This document shows, in pieces, positions 1 to 5,080 of a stretch of DNA of 5,080 nucleotides; within the stretch, counting starts at the first letter, position 1; every line of letters begins with the position of its first letter. This DNA is from Planctomycetaceae bacterium (GTDB taxonomy: Bacteria > Planctomycetota > Planctomycetia > Planctomycetales > Planctomycetaceae). The notes under the pieces are model-generated. The model was given only the letters and a program-made list of their open reading frames with translations. It had not been told where the DNA came from and ran no database searches. Where the stretch lies: assembly GCA_003445035.1 (NCBI GenBank), contig DLVV01000114.1, positions 1 to 5,080 on the forward strand. Reading direction: 5' to 3'. Position numbers and translations under genes: made by a program.

Positions 1-153
1 GATCAGCGTCAGTGCCGAGAAGCCAATCGCGGTGACCCAAGTGACCACGATCAGCGTGGTCCACGTGGAAGCTTCTCGTGCCTGGGCCCGTTTGAGCAGC
101 AGCAGGGCAAAGACGGTCAGGATGCTCGATGCAAAGGGCAGCAACAGATGAAT
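1..153 (-). CDS. Multi-pass membrane protein, probable DMT/EamA-type transporter, N-terminal 51 codons, cut by the window edge
   Basis: This reading frame is open from an ATT codon at 153-151 to the left edge and is the start of an integral membrane protein. Residues 3-20 form a first membrane segment (LLLPFASSILTVFALLLL). A positive cytoplasmic-type turn with K21, R22 and R26 follows, then a second segment begins at about residue 32 (TTLIVVTWVTAIGFSALTLI). The opening HLLLPFASS, the KRA after the first helix and the W before the second helix resemble planctomycete drug/metabolite transporter (DMT, EamA) proteins as I remember them; I could not run a search. There is no ATG, GTG or TTG between the upstream stop (198-196) and ATT. 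CTG (147-145) and TTG (144-142) are the next alternatives. The gene lies 42 bases after the DUF1501 gene, in the same reading frame, so it is probably the third gene of the operon. Its substrate is unknown. I am confident that it codes for a membrane protein and less sure of the family and start. Confidence 0.68.
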   Translation of the reverse strand, partial: MHLLLPFASSILTVFALLLLKRAQAREASTWTTLIVVTWVTAIGFSALTLI

Positions 154-159
154 GGCGGA

Positions 160-167
160 CTTCCCTT
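160..167 (-). promoter_or_regulatory. Shine-Dalgarno-like element for the membrane protein gene
   Basis: On the minus strand this reads AAGGGAAG, a purine-rich match to the anti-Shine-Dalgarno sequence. It ends six bases before the ATT codon at 153-151, which is normal spacing. It lies 12 bases before CTG (147) and 15 before TTG (144), which is rather far. It is the main reason for placing the start at ATT. Planctomycetes often use weak or no Shine-Dalgarno sequences, and none is obvious before the two upstream genes, so this element stands out. Confidence 0.45.
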
Positions 168-195
168 GCGGGCGACGGGACGGGGCTCGGCCGGG

Positions 196-1638
196 TCAGG
201 CCAGGACATCGTGGACGACGTGGCCGTGGACATCGGTCAACCGCCGGGCGAGTCCGTTGTGGTAATAGGTCAGTCGCTTGTGGTCGATCCCAAGCAGGTG
301 TAGCAGTGTCGCGTGAAAATCGTAGACCGTCACCGGGTTCTCGGCGGGTCGGTAACCGACCTCGTCACTGATACCGTGGTGGAAGCCGGGGCGGAGTCCC
401 GCTCCGGCCATCCACCCGGTGAAAACCAGTGGGTGGTGGTCTCGTCCTTTCCCCTTGTCTCCCTGCGTGAACGGGGTGCGACCAAATTCTGATGACCACA
501 CAACAAGGGTGTCATCCAGCAGGCCACGCTGTTTCAGGTCCTTGAGCAATGCGGCACAGGGCTGGTCCAGGTGGCGGGCCTGGTTGCCGTGATTTCGAAC
601 GAGGTCTTCGTGAGCATCCCAGTTGATGCGTGGGGAACCCAGGGCTCCGCCGTTGTACACCTGCACGAACCGAACGCCGCGTTCAACGAGTCGCCGTGCC
701 AGCAGGTAGTTGGACGCCGTGGGGGCCAGGTCCTTGTCGTCGAGACCGTACAACCGCCGGGTGGCCTGCGTTTCGCCGCTGAAATCCACAACGTCGGGGA
801 TGCTGGTCTGCATTCTCGCCGCCAGTTCATACGACCGAACCCTCGCCTGCAGTTCGTCGTTGCCCGGGTTCGCCCGGGCGAACGACTTGTTGAACTTCGA
901 CAGGAGCTCGAGACTGGCACGGCGGCCGTTGGCCGAGACCGACGTCGGGGTTTTCAGGTTGGCAATGGATTCGCCTTTTCCATCGGTGGAGAATGCCGTG
1001 CCCTGGTGCTGGGCCGGCAGAAACCCCTGGCTCCAATTACTGGTACCACCGTTGGGCAGGCCGCGGGGATCAGGCAACACCACGAAGGTGGGGAGTTCGT
1101 TGTTGAGTGTGCCGAGTCCGTAAGAGAGCCACGAGCCGACGCTTGGGAACCCGACCTGGGTGAAGCCAGTGTTCATCTGGAAACAGGCCGGCGTGTGCGA
1201 TGAACTGCGGGAGACCAGCGTGTGGAAATAGGTCAGGTCATCGGCACAGGTGGCCAGGTGTGGCAGCAATGAACTGACCCAGCTGCCGCTTTGGCCGTGT
1301 TGTTGAAAGCGGTAGAAGCTCTTGCGGAGCACACCGATCTTGCCGAAGAACGTGTCGATTTCACCTTTGCCCATCAACCGCTTGCCGTCGAGTTTCTCGA
1401 GAGCGGGCTTGTGGTCAAACGTGTCAACCTGGCTGACGCCGCCGGGTGAGAACACGTGGATGCAACGTTTGGCCCGGGCGGGCACGTGTGGTGCGTGCAG
1501 GATACCGCTGCCGGCCGATTCGTCGCCCAGGCAGCCATCCTGGTCGAGCAGGCTTGCCAGCGCGATGGCTCCGATTCCTCCGGCCATCTGGCCACAGAAC
1601 GTGCGTCGGGGCTGCAAGTTGTTCAAGGAATGTGTCAT
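196..1638 (-). CDS. DUF1501 family protein with Tat-like leader, alkaline phosphatase/sulfatase-like fold
   Basis: A complete 480-residue protein of the usual DUF1501 length. The N-terminus carries paired arginines (R11 R12, in PRRTF) before a Gly/Ala-rich hydrophobic stretch at about 19-31, which fits a Tat signal and predicts export. Family landmarks appear in order: FSPGGVSQVDTFDHKP at 63-78, GFPSVGSWLSYGLG at 163-176, WDAH at 340-343, EFGRTP at 384-389, GRDHHP at 398-403 and DFHATLLHLLGID at 440-452. The Asp/His/Glu-rich C-terminal blocks resemble the metal-binding parts of the alkaline phosphatase-like superfamily, which includes sulfatases, so hydrolysis of a phosphate or sulfate ester is plausible but unproven. 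The ATG lies six bases after the TAA of the PSCyt1/DUF1549/DUF1553 gene, so the two are almost certainly co-transcribed and probably translationally coupled. I see no clear Shine-Dalgarno sequence. The stop is TGA at 198-196. All the landmarks I would expect are present and there is no frameshift. Family assignment is secure; substrate and partners are not. Confidence 0.95.
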   Translation of the reverse strand: MTHSLNNLQPRRTFCGQMAGGIGAIALASLLDQDGCLGDESAGSGILHAPHVPARAKRCIHVFSPGGVSQVDTFDHKPALEKLDGKRLMGKGEIDTFFGKIGVLRKSFYRFQQHGQSGSWVSSLLPHLATCADDLTYFHTLVSRSSSHTPACFQMNTGFTQVGFPSVGSWLSYGLGTLNNELPTFVVLPDPRGLPNGGTSNWSQGFLPAQHQGTAFSTDGKGESIANLKTPTSVSANGRRASLELLSKFNKSFARANPGNDELQARVRSYELAARMQTSIPDVVDFSGETQATRRLYGLDDKDLAPTASNYLLARRLVERGVRFVQVYNGGALGSPRINWDAHEDLVRNHGNQARHLDQPCAALLKDLKQRGLLDDTLVVWSSEFGRTPFTQGDKGKGRDHHPLVFTGWMAGAGLRPGFHHGISDEVGYRPAENPVTVYDFHATLLHLLGIDHKRLTYYHNGLARRLTDVHGHVVHDVLA

Positions 1639-1644
1639 CGGGCA

Positions 1645-4623
1645 TTACGGGGAGTAGAGGAACTCGCTGCTGTTGAGCAGGGCCCAGCAGGCGTGGTCGA
1701 GCCCGTGATCGCGGATCAGGTTCGCCAACGGGGTGCGCTCTTCGTGGGCGGGGGGTCTGCAGAGGGCCAGGCGGACGGCCCAGTCGGCCTGGTCGCCGGG
1801 CGTCTCGGAGGCCAGGCGGCGGACCCTGTCGGCGAAAAGGCGAGCCTGCCGGAGAACAAACGAGTTGTTCATCAGGGCCAGGGCTTGCGACGGCGTGACG
1901 GTGGTCCGTCTTTGGGGTGTGGCGACCGACGGGGAAGGACAGTCGAAGCAGTCCAGCAACGGGTCACGGCCGGTGATCACGTTCGCCCGGTAACAGGTTC
2001 GCCGGTTGAACCGGGCGTCGGGACTGTCAAAGAGATGGTAGAAGTGGGTGTTGAAGACGGTGACGGTGAACGGCTGGACACTGGGGCCGTGCATCGTGGA
2101 ATTCAGTTCGCCACTGACGGCCAGCATCGCGTCGCGGACGACCTCGGCCTCCAGTCGTCGTGGTGTGAATCTCCAGAGCCATCGGTTGTCGGCATCGCGT
2201 TGGGCGGCCTTCGGCCGCGTCGCCGAGGATTGTCGATAGGTGGTCGAAAGCACCAGCAGCCGGTGCATGTGCTTGAGATTCCAGCCCGACCGGATCAGTT
2301 CGGAGGCGAGCCAGTCGAGCAGTTGTGGGTGAGTGGGATGTCCGCCGTTGAAGCCCAGGTCGCTGGTGTTGCGGGCCAGCCCCGCGCCGAAGTGGAATTG
2401 CCAGATCCGGTTGGCCATCACCCGGGCGGTCAGCGGATTGCGGCGGTCGGTCACCCAGCGAGCGAAACGTCGCCGCCGTTCGGCTTCGGGAGCATCTGCC
2501 GGAAGGCCCAGGTCACCGGTGAGGTCGGCAAGTGATGACAGGCCGCGGGGAGTGACGCGTGGCCCCTGGGCCTTGATGTCGCCTCGCAGCAGCACGTGGG
2601 TGGCACCAGGTTGATGGCGAAACCCAATATAGCCCACTGGTGGGACCAGCGAGGCGATTTGTGCGGTGACGGCCTGCAGTTGATCCGTCAACCGGTTTTC
2701 GAGGCGTCTGGCCTCCCGCAGGTCGGGCGAGCCGGGTTTTCGCGAGATGTCGGCGAAATGGTCAGATCGAACGGCATCAAAATTCCACAACCCGACGGTG
2801 TGCCTGTCCGCGGTAAACGCTTTTGGTGCGGCCTGGGTGATCGGGCGGATGATATTGGAGATTCTTACGTCGTCGACGGCCCCGTCGCAGCCGACGGGTT
2901 CGGGGGAGTAGGCTCCGAGGTCGAGCGTGCCGAGTGGGCCGGGCTGTCGTATGCGAGTCACCGCCTGGTGGCGGACCTGTTTGCCGTCGACAAACAGCCG
3001 GACCGACTTGCCGTCGAACTGCATCGCCAGGTAGTGCCAGCGTCCATCGGTGATGACCACGTCGGACCGGATTGTGGCGGGCTTGTAAGACGGCATGTAG
3101 ACCGTGAAATCCCCCTTGCCGGTGAAGGAGTACAACTCCCAGTGCTCGGAAGATTTCTGGTTGTTGGCCACGAAGACATTGAATTTGTTTCGAGTGCGAG
3201 CCAGGCCCCAGCACTCGACCGTCAGAGGTGGCTGGTGGTAGGAATTCCTGGAGGGCAGGGTGGCGTAGGTGTGTGCGGCGTTGAGGGCTTTGCCGTGTCG
3301 GCCGTCGACCAGTGTCTTCTCGGGCCGGCTGCCCGCCTTGAGGGTCGCCTCACTCGGCAACCTCTGGCGGACTTTGCCAAGTTCGGTGTTCAGTGTTTTC
3401 TGGCGTGCGATCAGCGGAACCTTCGCCTGTTGGATCTCCCGGGCTTCAGCGTCGGAAAGAATCGAACGGTTTCCCGGCTTGCTTCCACGGCTGTGATCGA
3501 CTCCATCGAAGATCGCCCGGATCCGGTAGTAGTCGACCTGTGGCAACGGGTCGAACTTGTGGTCGTGGCACCGGCAGCAATGAACGGTCAGTCCCAGGAA
3601 TGTTCCCGAGACCGTGCCGATCATCTCCGCGAGTTCTTCCTCCCGGGCACGACGCATCTCGCTTTTGCTCGATCCCACGTGTTGCACTTCATCCCATTCC
3701 CCCGAGACAAGGAATCCGGTGGCGGCGATGCTCTTTCGCGAGCGGCCGGGCAGGACGTCGCCGGCGAGCTGCTGACGAACAAACTGGTCGTAGGGCAGGC
3801 CGGAATTGAAACTGTTGACGACATAGTCGCGATAACGCCACGAATACGGTCGGAACTTGTCGTGTTCGAACCCGTCACTCTCGGTGTATCCGATCACGTC
3901 CAGCCAATGACGGCCCCAGCGCTCACCGTAGTGCGGAGAGGCCAGCAGCCGATCCACCAGTCGACGTGCGGCGTCTGGTGCCCGATCGGCCAGGAAGTTT
4001 TCCAGTTGCCCGGGCGTGGGTGGCAGCCCCAGCAGGTCGAAGGTGACCCGTCTCAGGAAGCTGCGGCGATCGACGGAAGGATTGACGGTCAACTGTTGTT
4101 CGGCCAGTTTCGCCTGGACAAATCGATCGATGGGGTTGGCCGCCGTTGGTCCGTCGGGCATGGATGGCGGGGTCGGACGGCGGATCGGCTGCAGCGACCA
4201 CCAGTCGCGGCCGGCCCAGCGGTCGGTCGTCATGTCATAGCGACTGAGTGTCAGCTGCGGTGGCCAGGTGGCCCCTTGTTCGATCCAGCGTCTCACCCGG
4301 TCGATCTGGGCGACAGTCGGCCGTGGCGACTTCCCCCTGGGGGGCATCGATCCGTCGAGGAGCCGGTCAAGCAGCGGGCTGGCGGCGGGTTGGCCGGGGA
4401 CGATTCGGAGTCCGTCATCTCCTTTGGCCAGGGCTGCGTGAGAGTTGGTCAGGTCGAGCCCGCCCTTGGCTTCGGGGCCACTGTGGCAACCGATGCAAGC
4501 CGAGCGGAACAGCGGGGCAACGTCTCGCTGGAACGAGATGCGGGTGGGAGGCTCGGCAGCTGTGAGAGTGGTGCCGAGAACGCTCAGACAACAGGCTGCG
4601 AAAATCGGCAGGGCGGAACGCAT
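1645..4623 (-). CDS. Secreted PSCyt1-DUF1549-LamG-DUF1553 multidomain protein (planctomycete cytochrome-type)
   Basis: A complete 992-residue protein. Residues 1-23 look like a Sec signal peptide (R2, hydrophobic core 4-20, likely cleavage after TAA at 21-23). PSCyt1 spans about 30-120, with a haem c motif CIGCH at 43-47 and a candidate distal ligand, M93, in SMPPRGK. DUF1549 (PSCyt2) spans about 163-380: it includes RRVTFDLLGLPPTP (191-204), SPHYGERWGRHWLD (229-242) and a second CxxCH, CCRCH at 349-353, in the usual family setting before DHKFDPLPQVDYY. A helical linker at 390-425 precedes a LamG/concanavalin A-like domain at about 430-620, with the typical DGRWHYLAMQFDG (526-538) and LFVDGKQV (543-550). 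DUF1553 (PSD1) fills about 725-980, with NPLTARVMANRIWQFHFG (729-746), LLVLSTTYRQSS (789-800) and TTVTPSQALALMNN (907-920). It is the first gene of the leftward operon. It is probably a periplasmic or surface protein that carries haem and may bind polysaccharide through LamG; the catalytic activity is not known. This domain order is known in planctomycetes, so the architecture itself is not new. Confidence 0.96.
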   Translation of the reverse strand: MRSALPIFAACCLSVLGTTLTAAEPPTRISFQRDVAPLFRSACIGCHSGPEAKGGLDLTNSHAALAKGDDGLRIVPGQPAASPLLDRLLDGSMPPRGKSPRPTVAQIDRVRRWIEQGATWPPQLTLSRYDMTTDRWAGRDWWSLQPIRRPTPPSMPDGPTAANPIDRFVQAKLAEQQLTVNPSVDRRSFLRRVTFDLLGLPPTPGQLENFLADRAPDAARRLVDRLLASPHYGERWGRHWLDVIGYTESDGFEHDKFRPYSWRYRDYVVNSFNSGLPYDQFVRQQLAGDVLPGRSRKSIAATGFLVSGEWDEVQHVGSSKSEMRRAREEELAEMIGTVSGTFLGLTVHCCRCHDHKFDPLPQVDYYRIRAIFDGVDHSRGSKPGNRSILSDAEAREIQQAKVPLIARQKTLNTELGKVRQRLPSEATLKAGSRPEKTLVDGRHGKALNAAHTYATLPSRNSYHQPPLTVECWGLARTRNKFNVFVANNQKSSEHWELYSFTGKGDFTVYMPSYKPATIRSDVVITDGRWHYLAMQFDGKSVRLFVDGKQVRHQAVTRIRQPGPLGTLDLGAYSPEPVGCDGAVDDVRISNIIRPITQAAPKAFTADRHTVGLWNFDAVRSDHFADISRKPGSPDLREARRLENRLTDQLQAVTAQIASLVPPVGYIGFRHQPGATHVLLRGDIKAQGPRVTPRGLSSLADLTGDLGLPADAPEAERRRRFARWVTDRRNPLTARVMANRIWQFHFGAGLARNTSDLGFNGGHPTHPQLLDWLASELIRSGWNLKHMHRLLVLSTTYRQSSATRPKAAQRDADNRWLWRFTPRRLEAEVVRDAMLAVSGELNSTMHGPSVQPFTVTVFNTHFYHLFDSPDARFNRRTCYRANVITGRDPLLDCFDCPSPSVATPQRRTTVTPSQALALMNNSFVLRQARLFADRVRRLASETPGDQADWAVRLALCRPPAHEERTPLANLIRDHGLDHACWALLNSSEFLYSP

Positions 4624-4664
4624 CGACAGTTTGTCCGGTGGGCGGTGGGAAAACGACTGCCCAC

Positions 4665-4670
4665 ATTATG
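4665..4670 (-). promoter_or_regulatory. Possible -10 hexamer for the leftward operon
   Basis: The minus strand reads CATAAT, five of six matches to the TATAAT consensus, 41 bases before the ATG of the PSCyt1/DUF1549/DUF1553 gene. No convincing -35 hexamer lies 16-18 bases upstream, so this is only a candidate. Promoter consensus is poorly known in planctomycetes. Confidence 0.25.
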
Positions 4671-4720
4671 CAGTGGAAGGCAACGACAGCGATTCTCGAG
4701 CAATCAACGAATCGACGCAA

Positions 4721-4748
4721 CCACGGTCGAGCCGACGACTCGACGTGG
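4721..4748. repeat. Inverted repeat between the divergent genes, possible operator or hairpin
   Basis: The left arm CCACGGTCGAG (4721-4731) pairs with the right arm CTCGACGTGG (4739-4748). This gives ten base pairs with one extra G in the left arm and a seven-base loop, CCGACGA. The core GTCGAG/CTCGAC is perfect. No T-run follows on either strand, so it is not an intrinsic terminator. It ends 15 bases before the plus-strand -10-like GATAAT, where a repressor or activator could act on the rightward gene. It also lies upstream of the leftward -10-like site. A regulatory role is inferred from position only, and GC-rich DNA yields such dyads by chance fairly often. Confidence 0.4.
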
Positions 4749-4763
4749 GAGGGTCCGTTGGGA

Positions 4764-4769
4764 GATAAT
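4764..4769 (+). promoter_or_regulatory. Possible -10 hexamer for the rightward lactonase-like gene
   Basis: GATAAT matches TATAAT at five of six positions and lies 36 bases before the ATG at 4806. There is no recognisable TTGACA-like -35 at the usual distance; the inverted repeat at 4721-4748 occupies much of that space. This is a candidate only. Confidence 0.25.
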
Positions 4770-4805
4770 TCGAGCGATCCCTGTTTCCTGCAGATCGGAC
4801 AAGCC

Positions 4806-5080
4806 ATGACACACCGCTTCATTCCCCGGCCGTTGGTTCTCATGTTGCTGGCGGTTTTGCTTTCGGCGACACCGGGGATCTGGATGTCGGTGGCCCGAGC
4901 CGAATCCGCTTCGTGGCTGTTCGCTTCGTTGCTGCGGGAAAAGAAGATCCTGACCTACATGAGGATGCCGGTTTCGGGAAAGCTGGTGCGATTGGACGAG
5001 ATCTCGACACCGGCCGAGCCGGCCCAGATGAACGTGTCGCCGGATCGGCGGACGCTGTTCGTATCGTTCCGCTCGACCGG
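4806..5080 (+). CDS. Exported lactonase-family beta-propeller-like protein, N-terminal 91 codons, cut by the window edge
   Basis: The frame is open from ATG 4806 to the right edge. Residues 1-32 form a signal peptide: a basic start (R4, R8), a hydrophobic core VLMLLAVLL (11-19) and an ARA cleavage site at 30-32, so the product is exported. The mature start reads WLFASLLREKKILTYMR (37-53), then GKLVRLDE (58-65), then MNVSPDRRTLFVSFRSTG (75-92, the final glycine inferred from a partial GGN codon). The order of strand, T/SGKL turn, strand, then SPD-R-LFVS-RS is typical of the first blade of lactonase-family proteins (6-phosphogluconolactonase/YVTN type), which planctomycetes often encode with a signal peptide. 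Only about one blade is visible, so another seven-bladed propeller is possible and no catalytic residue can be checked. GGA at 4797-4799 is a weak Shine-Dalgarno candidate with six-base spacing. A start at M13 is possible but would lose the basic N-region. The gene diverges from the operon, and a shared function is only suggested by this. Confidence 0.65.
   Translation, partial: MTHRFIPRPLVLMLLAVLLSATPGIWMSVARAESASWLFASLLREKKILTYMRMPVSGKLVRLDEISTPAEPAQMNVSPDRRTLFVSFRST

Larger units (their letters stand above)
4624..4805. promoter_or_regulatory. Divergent intergenic region carrying the start signals of both transcription units
   Basis: These 182 bases separate two genes that point away from each other, so both promoters should lie here or close by. 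Two weak -10-like hexamers and one inverted repeat can be seen and are listed separately. I see no open reading frame with coding character, no tRNA, no riboswitch-like fold and no terminator. A shared regulatory region is inferred from the gene arrangement alone. Confidence 0.6.

Noticed and set aside
129..371. An 80-codon plus-strand open frame over the DUF1501 3' end and the membrane-protein start.
   Set aside because: Its translation is Arg/Gly-rich and unlike any protein I know. Both minus-strand frames beneath it have clear protein character.
571..1203. A 210-codon plus-strand open frame inside the DUF1501 gene.
   Set aside because: It is a complementary-register shadow of a gene with clear family motifs on the other strand.
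1424..1645. A 73-codon minus-strand frame starting at an ATG that overlaps the TAA of the upstream gene (TAATG), an attractive coupling arrangement.
   Set aside because: It is out of frame with DUF1501 and overlaps its N-terminus. The Tat-like leader and all DUF1501 landmarks belong to the frame starting at 1638.
1456..2535. A 359-codon plus-strand open frame that spans the junction of the two minus-strand genes.
   Set aside because: It is in the same complementary register as above, shows only low-complexity Gly/Val/Arg-rich composition, and crosses a junction between two well-supported genes.
3200..3450. The stretch between DUF1549 and LamG, considered as a possible insertion or fusion scar.
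   Set aside because: The frame is continuous and it encodes a helical charged linker followed by the first LamG strands. A LamG domain between DUF1549 and DUF1553 is a known architecture, and there are no flanking repeats or composition break.
2596..4809. A 737-codon plus-strand open frame across the PSCyt1/DUF1549/DUF1553 gene, whose TGA overlaps the ATG of the lactonase-like gene (ATGA).
   Set aside because: It is in the exactly complementary register to the real gene, where stops need TTA, CTA or TCA codons on the sense strand, and GC-rich genes avoid these. Its translation has no recognisable domain, while the opposite strand has several. The ATGA overlap is best taken as chance.

Overview
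The window looks like chromosomal DNA from a planctomycete (phylum Planctomycetota). The main evidence is a 992-residue protein that joins a Planctomycete-type cytochrome c domain (PSCyt1), DUF1549 (PSCyt2) and DUF1553 (PSD1), followed directly by a DUF1501 protein. This gene pair is heavily amplified in Planctomycetota and is also found in some Verrucomicrobiota and relatives. The DNA is GC-rich and densely coding. I see no tRNA, rRNA, CRISPR array, insertion sequence or phage gene. The genus cannot be fixed from the sequence.

Layout, in the direction of transcription of the main operon (minus strand, right to left): a secreted PSCyt1-DUF1549-LamG-DUF1553 protein (4623 to 1645); six bases later, a DUF1501 protein with a twin-arginine-like leader (1638 to 196); then, after 42 bases, the N-terminus of a multi-pass membrane protein, probably a DMT/EamA-type transporter, which runs off the left edge (153 to 1). 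This last gene has no ATG, GTG or TTG at its apparent start. A strong Shine-Dalgarno-like element sits correctly spaced before an ATT codon. To the right, a 182-bp divergent intergenic region (4624-4805) holds two weak -10-like hexamers and a good dyad. It separates the operon from a plus-strand gene (4806 to beyond 5080) encoding an exported protein whose start resembles the lactonase-family (YVTN/6-phosphogluconolactonase-like) beta-propellers.

How the genes may work together (inference): the two large proteins are probably exported separately, one by a Sec-type signal and one by a Tat-type signal, and act together outside the cytoplasm. The first has two CxxCH haem c motifs and a LamG fold that could bind carbohydrate. 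The second belongs to the alkaline phosphatase/sulfatase-like superfamily. A role in processing complex, possibly sulfated, polysaccharides has been proposed for such pairs, but their biochemistry remains poorly established. The membrane protein may move a product or a related metabolite. The most unusual signal is the start of this transporter gene. The rest is a recognisable planctomycete theme rather than an obviously new system.
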